A DNA stretch of 64,000 nucleotides from Streptomyces sp. NBC_01232 (GCF_035989885.1 NZ_CP108518.1:6873001-6937000), one strand, 5' to 3'; counted from the stretch's first letter, positions 25,250 to 34,381 are shown. Program-made: numbers and translations. Notes: generated by a model from the letters alone, not told the origin.

Positions 25250-25258
25250 CCACGGATC

Positions 25259-25588
25259 TCACTTGGGCGGCAGCGTGTCCGCGAACGCCACTGCCGTCGT
25301 GACCCAGTGGTCCAGCACGGCATCCTCCGCCAGGGCCGGGCCGCTCACCGTCACCCAGCCGCGCATCGGGCGACCGGTGAAGTCCATGGGCCGGGCCTCC
25401 GGGCGGGCGAGAGCCTGTTCGGTCCCGTCCGGACCCACACGGGCAATGACCTCGTCGCCGGACACGCCCACGGTCATGTTGCCGTGCAGCAGGAACGCGA
25501 GACCGCCGAACATCCGTTTCTCGGTGACGGCGGGCCGCTCACCGAGCCGCTCCCGGATCCGCTGGGCCAGCCCTTCGTCGTACGTCAT
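25259..25588 (-). CDS. TfoX/Sxy N-terminal domain protein
   Basis: 109 residues matching the TfoX_N domain: MTYDEGLAQRIRERL, then TEKRMFGGLAFLLHGNMTVGV. In gamma-proteobacteria the domain occurs in competence regulators; in actinomycetes the short single-domain form is widespread and uncharacterised. ATG 25588 gives the conserved start. It converges with the SRPBCC gene, 9 bases apart. Confidence 0.85.
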   Translation of the reverse strand: MTYDEGLAQRIRERLGERPAVTEKRMFGGLAFLLHGNMTVGVSGDEVIARVGPDGTEQALARPEARPMDFTGRPMRGWVTVSGPALAEDAVLDHWVTTAVAFADTLPPK

Positions 25589-26462
25589 GCACCCACTGTC
25601 CTGTGCGGTACGGGTGCCCGCGCGCCGGGGCACCGCCGCCGATGTGCCAGTGCGGGCGGCACGCACGCGACCATGAGGAAAGGGAGCCGGCGTCACTGGG
25701 AAACGTCAGCACGCCCGGCCTGGCCGGTGACGTGCGCCGTGCCCGGTTGCGTCCTCCCCTCGAAGAGGGCGGCTTCCGGCAGCCGGAAGCCCTTTACGCC
25801 GCAGGCGTCAGCCGGTTCGGTGTCATCGACCGGACCTGCAGGCGAGAGGGCATCTTCAGCGCGTTTGTGTCCGTGCAGCCGAGGCCCTCGGCGACGTGCT
25901 GGGCGATGCTCACCGCGGCCCGCGACAGAGCCGCCGAGTTGCTGCGGCCCGGGTGAGGTATGTCTTGAGCATTGGCACATCGGCGGGCTGTGAGGTCGGC
26001 CGGACTTCCTTGGCGCAACCTGTGGGGAGCAGCACCCATGCCTGTGTCCGGGAGACCGCTCCGGTGGCTCCGCCCACGAAATGGGAGGAGGCCGAGGCGT
26101 TCTTCCACAGGCGGGAACCGACCAGCCCGAAATCGGCCTTGTCGAAGGAGAGCTCCGTCAGGACTTCATTTCCCCCGGGCGGAGTGGACGCTGATTCCCA
26201 CCGTGGAGAACAGGTCTTGCCGGGTCTGTTCCTCCATGTTGCGGGCCTGTGCCCAGGTGCGGGCCATGTCGAGGCCTTGGGTACGCACCCGCTCCGCGCG
26301 GTCCCGTCACCTTCCGTCGGTGTGTGCTGGTCCTCGGTTGCCTGGAGTACGCCTGATGAGGTCCACGGCGGGGTCCGCAGTGCCGTCGACGCACCACTGC
26401 CGCTCGCCGCAGGAGACCAGCCTTCCAGGCGGCAGTCGCAGTCGACCGTGCTCCTGGAGTCC
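25589..26462. other. 874-bp stretch without a supportable gene
   Basis: Open frames exist on both strands but show no domain, no ribosome site and irregular third-position composition. GC is lower than in flanking genes in parts. It may be decayed coding sequence left of the RCK gene; I recognise no family in it. Confidence 0.5.
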
Positions 26463-28427
26463 TCAGCGGTAGCCACCACCTGGGTGGTCTGTGGTGTGGG
26501 GGGCCACGTGGCCGAGGAGTTCGGCGAGACCGCGGCGGGTGGCGGCCAGGACGACACGGTCCTGCGGCCTGAGTACGTAGCCTGGGTGGAGCTCCCAGAT
26601 CAGCCCGGGGTGTCGGCCGTCGTCTTCACGTGCGGAGGAGGCCAGGTCGGGCCGGCGTTCCTCGAGTGCGGTGGTGTCGATGGCGATCACCCGCCAGGCT
26701 CCAGGACGGAAGGATTCGGTGATGGTGCGGCCTTCGAGTTGTGGATGGCCTGCCACATCGACGGCGGCGAACAGCAGGACGCGGCGCTCGACGGGGATGG
26801 CGCCCAGTACCTGTCGTCCCATCATCGCTCCGGCGAAGGCGGGGGCGGCGAGGTGAGTGACGCTGCGGCTGCGGGTCAGGGCGGTGGGGTGCGCGGCTCG
26901 CAGAGTGCGGTAGACGGCTGTGGCGAAGCCGTCGTCGTACAGGCGCAGGGCCACACGAACCTCGGCGTTGATTGAGCGAGCATAGAGCGCCGCTTCGAGG
27001 TTGGTGGTGTCGGAACTGGTCAGAGCGAGCAGGGCGTGGGACCGGTGGATGCCGGCGGTCTCCAGCACGCCCTCTTCGGTGACGTCGCCGAGGACGACGG
27101 GGATGCGCAGGCGGCGGGCGAGGGCCAGTCCGCGGGCCTCGGGGTCGTTCTCGACGCACACCACAGGGATTTGCAGCTCGTGGAGCCGTACCAGTACGCG
27201 TGTCCCGATCTTGCCGAGGCCGAGCAGCACCACATGCCCGGACAGGCGGCGCGGGGGCCGCCGAAGGGCCGTCGCCGTGCGGAAGGCTCCCAGGGCTTCC
27301 AATGCGGCCGCCACCAGGACCGGCAGTAGGAGCAGGCCGACGAAGCCGGAGAGGATCTGCAGAACCTGGCGCTGCGGCGGCTCGTCCACCGCCGGATCGT
27401 TGATCGCGAAGATGTCCAGGAGAGTGATGTACGCCGCATGCAGGGGGTGTTCCCCCGTCGTCTGCCAGGAGGCCGCGGCTATGGCAGCGACGGCCGCCAC
27501 GATGCCGACCAGCGACCAGCGCAGCTGCCGTGAGAAGAGCGAGCCGAACGGGAGCGCAGCGGGGCCCAGGCGGGGTGCGGCCTGCGCGGCTCCCGTGTGG
27601 GTCACCGCTTCCAGGGCCACGATGCCACGCCCTGTCGCGGCGGTCACCTCACGGTCGTCGGGCAGCAGTTGCGGGCCTTGGTCTCCGCTGAGCTCGGACC
27701 CCTCGTTGCCGGCGGGATCGCTGGTCGTCGCCGAGAGCAAGGCCAACGTGCACAGGCCGGGGTCGGCAGTCTGTCCACGCTGCGGGGGTGTGCGCTCCAC
27801 CGCTCGCAGCAGCAGGCCGTCCGCCTGCACGATCTTGCTGGTGCCTGCGACTGCCGTCGCGGCGAGGGCGGGCGCGGCGGTGTCGGCGTCCGACAGCACG
27901 GTCGTCGAGGAGTCGAGTTCCCGCAGGTCGATGCCTGGTTCCGCGACGATCGCGGCTTGGTCCAGGAGTTCCTCCAGGTGTTGGCCGAGTTTACGGTTGT
28001 AGAGCCGGATGACCAGTCTCAGTCGTGGGTTGAGCCGTCGAGCGATCAGAGCGGCGCGCAGGTTGGTGGCGTCGTCTTCGTACACGAGCGCCAGGGCTGC
28101 AGCTCGGGTCACTCCTGCGGCGGCGAGCACCTCCTCTGTTGGCTCTCCCGCCTCGAGTGTGCGTCCACGTACTGCTGTCGCCTGGGCGTCGGCCATGGCT
28201 GCTCGCGCGGCCGGAATCCGTCCCAGCAGCCCGAATCGCCCTCCGCCGGCCGGTCTGCGGGCAGAGCTGGACCGAGCCTCGCCGGTGGTGGGTACGACGA
28301 GGGTGACGTGCTCCCGGTACACGTCACGCAGCTCGGCAGCGAGTCGGCGAGCGAGCCCGTCGTCGCCGCAGACAACCATCCCGACTTGCTGGTCTGTCTG
28401 TTGCTGCTGCCCGTAGGTTGATGTCAC
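26463..28427 (-). CDS. Two-RCK (TrkA-N) NAD-binding membrane protein lacking a K+ filter
   Basis: 654 residues. An N-terminal RCK/TrkA-N-like region (about 15-190) is followed by a pair of transmembrane helices (about 300-320 and 360-385). The second TrkA-N domain opens with VVLLGLGKIGTRVLVRLHEL and ends with a TrkA-C-like segment near the C-terminus. The overall order resembles ligand-gated potassium channels, but the stretch between the helices reads LLDIFAINDPAVDEPP where a TVGYG filter would be expected. It is probably an ion-transport regulator or an unusual channel. NAD or nucleotide binding is inferred from the Rossmann motifs. Confidence 0.8.
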   Translation of the reverse strand: MTSTYGQQQQTDQQVGMVVCGDDGLARRLAAELRDVYREHVTLVVPTTGEARSSSARRPAGGGRFGLLGRIPAARAAMADAQATAVRGRTLEAGEPTEEVLAAAGVTRAAALALVYEDDATNLRAALIARRLNPRLRLVIRLYNRKLGQHLEELLDQAAIVAEPGIDLRELDSSTTVLSDADTAAPALAATAVAGTSKIVQADGLLLRAVERTPPQRGQTADPGLCTLALLSATTSDPAGNEGSELSGDQGPQLLPDDREVTAATGRGIVALEAVTHTGAAQAAPRLGPAALPFGSLFSRQLRWSLVGIVAAVAAIAAASWQTTGEHPLHAAYITLLDIFAINDPAVDEPPQRQVLQILSGFVGLLLLPVLVAAALEALGAFRTATALRRPPRRLSGHVVLLGLGKIGTRVLVRLHELQIPVVCVENDPEARGLALARRLRIPVVLGDVTEEGVLETAGIHRSHALLALTSSDTTNLEAALYARSINAEVRVALRLYDDGFATAVYRTLRAAHPTALTRSRSVTHLAAPAFAGAMMGRQVLGAIPVERRVLLFAAVDVAGHPQLEGRTITESFRPGAWRVIAIDTTALEERRPDLASSAREDDGRHPGLIWELHPGYVLRPQDRVVLAATRRGLAELLGHVAPHTTDHPGGGYR

Positions 28428-28439
28428 GCCCTAAGGATG

Positions 28440-28890
28440 CCCTCTCGGTCACGCGGATGATCAAGGGAAGTGCTCGCGGCGATGGCGGCGCACTCCGCGT
28501 CGCCCTCCGGGCGTACTGCCTCGGCGATGGCGGGTGCGGCGCTGCTTCTCGCCCTCGCCGGTCAGCCGGGCCCGCTCGGCCTCGGCCTGGGCGGCGGCGA
28601 TGGCCGCGAGCCGCTCGGCTTCGGCCTGCTTGACGCGGGCGACCCGGAGCGCTTCGGCTTCCTGTTCGGCTTGGTAGCGGCGGGCGTCGGCGGGCTTGCG
28701 GACGGGGGTGTCGAGCTGGCGGTCGGTCAGTGCCGACTGGCGTTCGGCGACCGCTTCCTGCTCGGCGTGGATCTGCTGCGCCGGTCGGCGTCGGCGAGGG
28801 ACCTGCGGCGTTGGCCTGGGCGGTCGCCGCGTCGGTCTCGGCCTTGTTCTCGGCCTCGCGCAGGTACAGCGTCCGCTGGGGGAGCGCTTG
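28440..28890 (-). pseudogene. Frameshifted remnant of a flotillin (SPFH) coiled-coil region
   Basis: Three minus-strand frames together give a flotillin-type coiled coil. In order: YLREAENKAETDAATAQA; then LTDRQLDTPVRKPADARRY, AEALRVARVKQAEAERLAA and EAERARLTGEGEKQRR; then APAIAEAVRPEGDAECAA. At least two frameshifts separate them and no SPFH domain precedes. Just upstream (about 28900-28990, minus) a fragment LYILPGPGFPLLVIGLSLL resembles a PGPGW-type membrane segment. The remnants lie downstream of the MNGNPAYHA membrane gene on the same strand, so a former operon is likely. The intact flotillin is at 59690. Confidence 0.7.
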
Positions 28891-29088
28891 TGGGCCGATG
28901 CCGGCATCACATGCCCAGCGACCAGCAGGGAGAGCCCGATGACCAGGAGGGGGAAGCCTGGGCCCGGAAGGATGTAGAGGCAGCACCAACCAGGGTGGCG
29001 GGAACCCCTGCCGCTACCAGGTGACAGCCAGACGGCGCTCGGTCATGTTGCGGCGTACCCATGCAGCGGTGCTGAGGCTGCCCACTGT

Positions 29089-29385
29089 TCAGGACACCCG
29101 CTGCGAATCGGTTTGCCGCGTGGCGCGCCCGGCTTGGATGAAGCAGATGAGGGCGGCCGTGACGGGAACGAAGCCCAGACCCGTGTAAACCAGCACGCGG
29201 GGGACGGCGTTGAGCGGCATGAGGGTGTAGAGGCAGAGGAGGGCCCAGGCGTAGGGGCGGGCTGCCGGCCGTCGCCCGCGGAGGCCGCGTGGCGTCCAGC
29301 CGACGAGGATCGCCACAAAAACGGGCAGCACGAGCAGCACGACCGCTGCGAGGGCAATCGCGTGGTAGGCGGGGTTGCCGTTCAT
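29089..29385 (-). CDS. Small membrane protein of the MNGNPAYHA family, copy 1
   Basis: 98 residues with three or four hydrophobic helices and an N-terminus MNGNPAYHAIALAAVVLL. A paralogue at 46045-46365 starts MNGNPAYHALALLASTLL and shares GW-P-L, PYAW and LYxLxPLNAxPR motifs. Function unknown. The start is ATG 29385. A TGCCG-N5-CGGCA palindrome lies 56 bases upstream, almost the same distance as at the paralogue (54). Confidence 0.78.
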   Translation of the reverse strand: MNGNPAYHAIALAAVVLLVLPVFVAILVGWTPRGLRGRRPAARPYAWALLCLYTLMPLNAVPRVLVYTGLGFVPVTAALICFIQAGRATRQTDSQRVS

Positions 29386-29440
29386 CGCTATCTCTCGGGG
29401 TCGGAAGTCCACGAAAGACGAGGCATTCATGACACGTTCA

Positions 29441-29455
29441 TGCCGGAGTTCGGCA
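29441..29455 (-). promoter_or_regulatory. Palindromic regulon site F, TGCCG-N5-CGGCA
   Basis: TGCCGGAGTTCGGCA, upstream of the 98-residue MNGNPAYHA membrane gene. Both half-sites match the consensus exactly; the central five bases diverge most of the seven sites. No convincing -10 hexamer sits at the usual 39-40 base offset, making this the weakest promoter of the set. Confidence 0.6.
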
Positions 29456-29590
29456 AAGTACGGCCTGTCGGGCTGCCGTTAGGGAGCCGTCAATGCAACG
29501 TAAGGGACGTGTAAAGTCCGCCGTGGTGTGCCGGGAAGTCTGGTCGGCGATAGGGGATAGCTCTCTCTTCGCGGATCGGAGTCTGACGTC

Positions 29591-30865
29591 ATGGTGCTCG
29601 TCGCTGTATTCGGTGTGGCGCTGCTGGTCGCCGTGCTGCTGTCCGGGCTTGCCGCCCGCACGGTCCTCTCCACCTCGCTGCTGTTCCTGCTGGGCGGGGC
29701 TCTGGTCAGCGACGGTTTCCTCGGGCTGATCCACATTACGGCCGACAGCGAGATCGTCTCGGTCACCGCCGATCTGGCCCTGTTCGCGGTGCTGTTCACC
29801 GACGGCATGCACGTCTCGTTCCCGAAGCTGCGGCAGAACTGGAAGAACCCGGCACGGGCGCTGGGGCTGGGCATGCCGCTGGCCATGGCCGGTATGGCGC
29901 TGATCACCCACTACCTGGTGGGGCTGGACTGGACGACGTCGTTCCTCGTCGGCGCCGTGCTCGCGCCGACCGACCCGGTCTTCGCCTCGGCGATCGTGGG
30001 CCGCAAGGAAGTCCCGGCCAGGCTGCGGCAGCTGCTGAACGTGGAGAGCGGAATCAACGACGGCCTCGCGCTGCCCGTCGTCCTGCTCCTCATCGCCGCG
30101 GCTGGCCCCACTTCCGGCCAGGCGGACGCCTCCGTCGGCGAGATCGCCTTGGAGCTCGGTCTCGGCCTGGTCTTCGGCGTCGCCTTGCCCTTGGCGGTGG
30201 CGGCGCTGGTACGGCTGAGGCTGTTGGGCGCCGAGCCGAAGCTCCAGCCGTTGCTGCCGCTGGCCACCGGGATCATTCTGTACGGGCTGTGCCACCTCAC
30301 TCACGCCAACCCCTACCTGGCCGCGTTCTCCGCCGGCGCCGTCCTGGCCTCCGTCTCGCCCGAGGCGAAGACGGTCTTCGAGCCGCTCGGAGAGATGCTC
30401 GCGGAGCTGGCCAAGTTCGCTGCCCTCCTCGTCTTCGGCGCCCTGCTGACCCCCGCCCTGTTCGGGGACCTGTCGGTGGGCGGGTACGTGGCCGTGGTCT
30501 TGGCGATCGTGCTGATCCGTCCCGCCTCCCTGCTGGTGTCCTTGCTGGGTGCGCGGATCGAGCGGCGGGAGAAGCTGGTCGCCGCCTGGTTCGGCCCCAA
30601 GGGCTTCGCGTCCGTCGTCTACGGCCTGCTCGTTCTCCAGGCCGGCATCCCCGAGGGTGAGAAGGCGTACACGCTGATCGCGGTCTGTATCGCCTTCTCG
30701 ATCATCGCCCACTCCAGCACCGACGTACCGATCGCCCGCCTCTTCGACGTGGAAGACCTCGCAGGCATCCCGAACGACGACCACGACCACGCCCCGAAGC
30801 CGACCGACACCGTTCCCGCCCCGAGCATTGCCCCCGACCAGGAGAAGCGCCATGATCGCCCGTGA
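29591..30865 (+). CDS. CPA1-family cation:proton antiporter
   Basis: 424 residues with about twelve transmembrane helices. VLAPTDPVFASAIVGRKEVPARLRQLLNVESGINDGLALP contains the paired acidic ion-binding residues of NhaP/NHE-type exchangers. The hydrophilic C-terminus is His/Asp-rich (DDHDHAPKP). It probably exchanges Na+ or K+ for protons. It overlaps the CBS-domain gene by 14 bases and heads a three-gene transport operon. Confidence 0.88.
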   Translation: MVLVAVFGVALLVAVLLSGLAARTVLSTSLLFLLGGALVSDGFLGLIHITADSEIVSVTADLALFAVLFTDGMHVSFPKLRQNWKNPARALGLGMPLAMAGMALITHYLVGLDWTTSFLVGAVLAPTDPVFASAIVGRKEVPARLRQLLNVESGINDGLALPVVLLLIAAAGPTSGQADASVGEIALELGLGLVFGVALPLAVAALVRLRLLGAEPKLQPLLPLATGIILYGLCHLTHANPYLAAFSAGAVLASVSPEAKTVFEPLGEMLAELAKFAALLVFGALLTPALFGDLSVGGYVAVVLAIVLIRPASLLVSLLGARIERREKLVAAWFGPKGFASVVYGLLVLQAGIPEGEKAYTLIAVCIAFSIIAHSSTDVPIARLFDVEDLAGIPNDDHDHAPKPTDTVPAPSIAPDQEKRHDRP

Positions 30866-31319
30866 TCTCGCTGAGCCCTACCCACACGTGACCACCGACG
30901 ACCGGGCCGTGGACGCGGTCCGCTTGGTCGCAGAGCACAATCTTGCCGCACTCCTGGTCCTGGAATCCGACGGGGCGCCGTACGCAGTGGTGCCCGGGTC
31001 CCAGCTGGTGCGACAGCTGCTGCCCGAGTACGTCATGGAGGACCCGCTGCTCGCGGCCGTCATCGACGACCGGCACGCCGACAGCCTCACCGAGGACCTG
31101 GCCGGCAAGACCGTCGCCCAGTGGATCCCGGGGCGTTCCTTCAAGCCGGCGTTCGTCGGCCCTGAGGCAGGGGTCCTGCAGATCGCTGCGCTCATGGCGC
31201 GTACCCATGTCCCGCTGGTGGCCGTCATCGACCGGGACGACGACGGGCGCCGGTTGGTGGGGGTGGTATCGGCCGCCTCTCTGATGCGTCACCTGCTCGA
31301 CGTGGGAGGCGGGGCGTGA
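30852..31319 (+). CDS. Paired CBS-domain protein
   Basis: 155 residues made of two CBS motifs: AVDAVRLVAEHNLAALLVLESDGAPYAVVPGS and ALMARTHVPLVAVIDRDDDGRRLVGVVSAASL. CBS pairs bind adenosine nucleotides and gate transporters or enzymes. ATG 30852 follows GGAGAAG inside the antiporter gene. The stop overlaps the next transporter start (GTGA). Lying between two transporters with coupled translation suggests it regulates one or both. Confidence 0.87.
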   Translation: MIARDLAEPYPHVTTDDRAVDAVRLVAEHNLAALLVLESDGAPYAVVPGSQLVRQLLPEYVMEDPLLAAVIDDRHADSLTEDLAGKTVAQWIPGRSFKPAFVGPEAGVLQIAALMARTHVPLVAVIDRDDDGRRLVGVVSAASLMRHLLDVGGGA

Positions 31320-32614
31320 GCGGCTGGCAGAGTTGGGCTGCAGTTGTCGTCTTCGCGGGCGTCTACATCCTGATCATCGCCGAGTGGATCCACCGCGTCG
31401 CCGCAGCCCTCGGCGGTGCCGCTCTGATGCTGGCGATCGGGGCCACCGACGACACGTCGGCCTTCTACTCGGATGAGACCGGCATCGACTGGAACGTCAT
31501 CTTCCTGCTGCTCGGCATGATGATGATCGTCGGCGTCCTCAAGCGGACCGGGCTCTTCGAGTACCTGGCGATCTGGTCGGTGAAGAAGGCCAAGGCGAAA
31601 CCGTTCCGGGTGATGGCCATGCTGATCGTCATCACGGCGGTGGCCTCGGCGCTGCTGGACAACGTCACCACCGTGCTGCTGGTCGCCCCCGTGACCCTGC
31701 TGGTGTGCGACCGACTGAAGCTGTCGCCGGTGCCGTTCCTGCTCGCCGAGGTGTTCGCCTCCAACATCGGAGGCACCGCCACCCTCGTCGGCGACCCGCC
31801 CAACATCATCATCGCCAGCCGGGCCGGCCTGACCTTCAACGACTTCCTGGTCCACCTCGCTCCGCTGGCCGCGGTCCTGACCATCGTCCTCGTGCTGCTG
31901 TGTCGACTGATGTTCGCCAAGCACTTCGTCTACGACGAGAAGCGCGCCGCGGAGATCATGGAGCTGCGCGAACGCGAGGCGATCAAAGAGCCCCTGCTGC
32001 TCATTCAGGGTCTGAGCGTTCTGACCCTGGTCGTGGCCGGTTTCGTCCTGCACCCCGTGCTGCACTACGCGCCCAGCGTCGTCGCCCTCCTGGGCGCCGG
32101 TCTGTTGATCGCGATCTCCAAGGTCGAGACCGGGGAGGTGCTCGGCGAGGTCGAGTGGCCCACCCTCGCCTTCTTCGCCGGCCTGTTCGTCATGGTCGGC
32201 GCGCTCATCGAGACCGGCGTCATCGCAGAGCTCGCGAGCTCCCTCGCGGACGTCATCGGCGGAGCCCAACTGGGCGGCACGATGCTCCTGCTGGGCGGCT
32301 CGGCCGTCCTGTCGGGGATCGTCGACAACATTCCCTACGTCGCCACCATGGCCCCCATCACCAGCGAACTCGTCACCGACATGGGCGGCGACCCCGACCA
32401 CGTCATGTGGTGGGCCCTCGCGCTGGGCGCCGACCTCGGCGGCAACGCCACCGCCATCGGCGCCTCCGCCAACGTCGTCGTCCTCGGCATCGCCGAACGC
32501 AACCGCCACCCCATCACCTTCTGGCAGTTCACCAAATACGGCCTCGTCGTCACCGCCGTCACCATCGCCATCTCGGCCCTTTACCTGTGGCTTCGCTACT
32601 TCGCCCTGGCGTGA
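31316..32614 (+). CDS. ArsB/NhaD (SLC13-like) ion transporter
   Basis: 432 residues with about eleven helices. ASNIGGTATLVGDPPNIIIASRAG and LSGIVDNIPYVATMAPI are the two inverted-repeat motifs of the ion transporter superfamily (ArsB, NhaD, P-protein). No ars genes are adjacent, so Na+/H+ exchange is more plausible than arsenite efflux. GTG 31316 overlaps the CBS stop. The pairing of two ion transporters with an RCK protein nearby points to ion or pH homeostasis. Confidence 0.87.
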   Translation: MSGWQSWAAVVVFAGVYILIIAEWIHRVAAALGGAALMLAIGATDDTSAFYSDETGIDWNVIFLLLGMMMIVGVLKRTGLFEYLAIWSVKKAKAKPFRVMAMLIVITAVASALLDNVTTVLLVAPVTLLVCDRLKLSPVPFLLAEVFASNIGGTATLVGDPPNIIIASRAGLTFNDFLVHLAPLAAVLTIVLVLLCRLMFAKHFVYDEKRAAEIMELREREAIKEPLLLIQGLSVLTLVVAGFVLHPVLHYAPSVVALLGAGLLIAISKVETGEVLGEVEWPTLAFFAGLFVMVGALIETGVIAELASSLADVIGGAQLGGTMLLLGGSAVLSGIVDNIPYVATMAPITSELVTDMGGDPDHVMWWALALGADLGGNATAIGASANVVVLGIAERNRHPITFWQFTKYGLVVTAVTIAISALYLWLRYFALA

Positions 32615-32663
32615 CGAATGGCCATCCCCGACCGCACTGGCCAGGGAAGAACGGAGCCTGTAC

Positions 32664-32876
32664 ATGAATTACAACCGGCGCGCGGAAGCCGTCTCCATAG
32701 TCCTGTGGTGGGGATCACTCACCCTCCTCTTCTGGGCCGGAGGGCACGTCCGCGATTCGCCCGCCGCCCTGGTGGGGTGTGCCGCGAGCGCCGCCCTCCT
32801 GATCAGCCTCGGCGAAACGGCCCACTGGCTGCGCCGCCGCATTCACCGTGCGACCCGGAGGAGCGGCACTCCCTGA
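32664..32876 (+). CDS. Small two-helix membrane protein
   Basis: 70 residues with two hydrophobic segments (about 10-27 and 34-50) and a basic C-terminus. ATG 32664 lies 49 bases after the transporter stop, preceded by AGGGAAG. No family recognised; a terminator follows. It may be the last gene of the transport operon. Confidence 0.6.
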   Translation: MNYNRRAEAVSIVLWWGSLTLLFWAGGHVRDSPAALVGCAASAALLISLGETAHWLRRRIHRATRRSGTP

Positions 32877-32951
32877 GGAACGGGCCCACGCCTCGGACCC
32901 GGTGGCTGCCACGCCCTGGCTGATCTTGCTGCGGCCATGAGATTACGGGGC

Positions 32952-32968
32952 CCCGGCCGACGGCCGGG
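32952..32968 (+). terminator. GC-rich hairpin after the transport operon
   Basis: CCCGGCC (32952-32958), loop GAC, GGCCGGG (32962-32968), followed by ATCTTGTGCTCT. It is a 7-bp stem with a U-rich tail on the plus strand. Confidence 0.65.
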
Positions 32969-33126
32969 ATCTTGTGCTCTAGCCCACGTGTGCCTCAGTG
33001 GCCGGTGAGTTCGCCCGTGAGCTTGCCGCGCAGGTCGGCGCTCGGGTCGTTGAGGCCGCTGATCTCCACCGCCTTGCCGGGCTGCTGGAGATCAGCGTGA
33101 GGCGGGCAGTGACGGGCGCTGCCACT

Positions 33127-33229
33127 GGCATCAAAACGGCGCAAAGACTGCCGGTCAACGGCAATGCGCTGTCTTCCATCGGGCGAGAGGATCAAGGTAC
33201 GGGGGACTAGCACCGCTCAGACGCCGAAG
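33127..33229 (+). promoter_or_regulatory. Conserved regulon element A
   Basis: Starts GGCATCAAAACGGCGCAAAG, contains CTGCCGGTCAACGGCAATG (palindrome core 33149-33163), then GAGGAT at 33187-33192 as a -10-like hexamer, and ends ACGCCGAAG. It aligns along its length with elements B, C and D. It reads toward the membrane gene at 33308, giving an untranslated leader of about 110 bases. Confidence 0.75.
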
Positions 33230-33307
33230 TGCAAGACGGCGACGGCATTCGGGCGGTGCCCGGCGAACTCGGCCGCTGGACCCCGCGTGCCAAAGGAGAG
33301 ATGAAAC

Positions 33308-33691
33308 GTGAACGCGGCCGCGATACCCGTCCCTGCCTGGTGGCTCATCGCCACAGTGACCACTGCGGTCTTCCTGATGACTCTCGTCTCGTGGATGCCG
33401 ACGAAACGCATCAAAGCGAGGATGATCCTCGCGCCGGTGGGCATGGCAGCATTCGCGACCACGCGTTACTGCGCCGAGGGCATGCTGCCCGAACAGGCCC
33501 TGTCCATGTACTCGCTGGTCGTCTTGGCCTTCCCGCTGGGTTTGCTGGGTCGTCGCCAAGAGCTCGCCCGCAGTGCTGCCAACGAGGAACAAGGTGGCCT
33601 TGCCAGGGAGAGCCAGTGGTCCATTGCCATGACGGTCCAGTTCCTCGTCGCGCTGTTGGCCGCGATCAGTCTGTGGTTGTGGCTCATCTGA
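33308..33691 (+). CDS. Membrane protein of unknown family under element A
   Basis: 127 residues with about four hydrophobic stretches (PAWWLIATVTTAVFLMTL; MILAPVGMAAFATT; ALSMYSLVVLAFPLGLL; MTVQFLVALLAAISLWLW). GTG 33308 preceded by AAGGAGAG. No known domain. Its link to elements B-D through element A is the best clue: it is probably expressed with the flotillin/ATPase operon and the tandem one-TM genes. Confidence 0.72.
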   Translation: MNAAAIPVPAWWLIATVTTAVFLMTLVSWMPTKRIKARMILAPVGMAAFATTRYCAEGMLPEQALSMYSLVVLAFPLGLLGRRQELARSAANEEQGGLARESQWSIAMTVQFLVALLAAISLWLWLI

Positions 33692-33940
33692 TCCATTGGG
33701 TTCCGTGCTTGTCGACCCGCTGCTCACCGGAAAAGCTGACTTAGGGACCGGCCCGGCCGGCTACTCCCTGATCGGGTCCCGGCAGGAGGGGGCAAGGCCA
33801 GTCGGGTCAGCTTCACCCGGCAGCCCCCAAACCCGCTCCCGTTCCACATCGGCATGACAGCCCCAGCCTGTGCTCGGCGGCTCTTCACTGGGGCGGAGCC
33901 TATGACACCGGCCAAACCCCAACGCACGGCATCCGGAGAG

Positions 33941-34381
33941 TCACGCCAGGTCTGTACGTCCCAGCCACGCAGGTTTCACCGGTACGCCGTCCTCGTCGCG
34001 CTCCGCAGTCACGGTTGGCAGAGCCGGCGTCACGGGTTGCGGCTCCGGCTCCGGCTCCGGTTTCGGCGCCGCCGGCCCGTCGCCGACGGCTTCCGCCGGT
34101 GCTGGGCGGTCGGTGTCGTCCATGAGCTCGGCGACGGAGAAGCGCGTGGCGTGAGACTGCCATGTGCCGTCGATCACCAGCAGGAATCCGTTATCGCTAC
34201 GGAACAGACGGCGGCGTTTAGGGCTCCTGGGGTGCTCCGGACTGTAAGCACGCGCCCGCTTCTCCAACTCTGCCAGAGCCGTCTCACGCGGACCCTCCAC
34301 GTGCGCCATTACGTAGGCTTCGGTGTGTTTGCGCTCTCCCAAGCCCACCGTGGTCTCCAGAACGAGTCCCCACGTCGTCAT
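33941..34381 (-). CDS. Conserved hypothetical protein
   Basis: 146 residues. An N-terminal globular part (about 1-85: MTTWGLVLETTVGLGERKH, GFLLVIDGTWQSHATRFSVAELM) is followed by a Pro/Glu-rich tail containing PKPEPEPEPQP. The first part resembles small proteins seen across Streptomyces, but I know no function. ATG 34381. It diverges from the lipoprotein gene at 34714, and a regulon palindrome lies in the gap. Confidence 0.68.
   Translation of the reverse strand: MTTWGLVLETTVGLGERKHTEAYVMAHVEGPRETALAELEKRARAYSPEHPRSPKRRRLFRSDNGFLLVIDGTWQSHATRFSVAELMDDTDRPAPAEAVGDGPAAPKPEPEPEPQPVTPALPTVTAERDEDGVPVKPAWLGRTDLA

Noticed and set aside
25603..26557. Several open frames of 100-350 codons
   Set aside because: None has a ribosome site, codon bias or recognisable motif, and they overlap each other on both strands.
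29511..29525. GTAAAGTCCGCC before the CPA1 antiporter resembling GTAAAGACTGCC of elements A-D
   Set aside because: The palindrome half-sites are absent, so it is at most an ordinary promoter similarity.
32979..33213. Short minus-strand frames across element A
   Set aside because: They overlap a conserved non-coding element and show no family resemblance.
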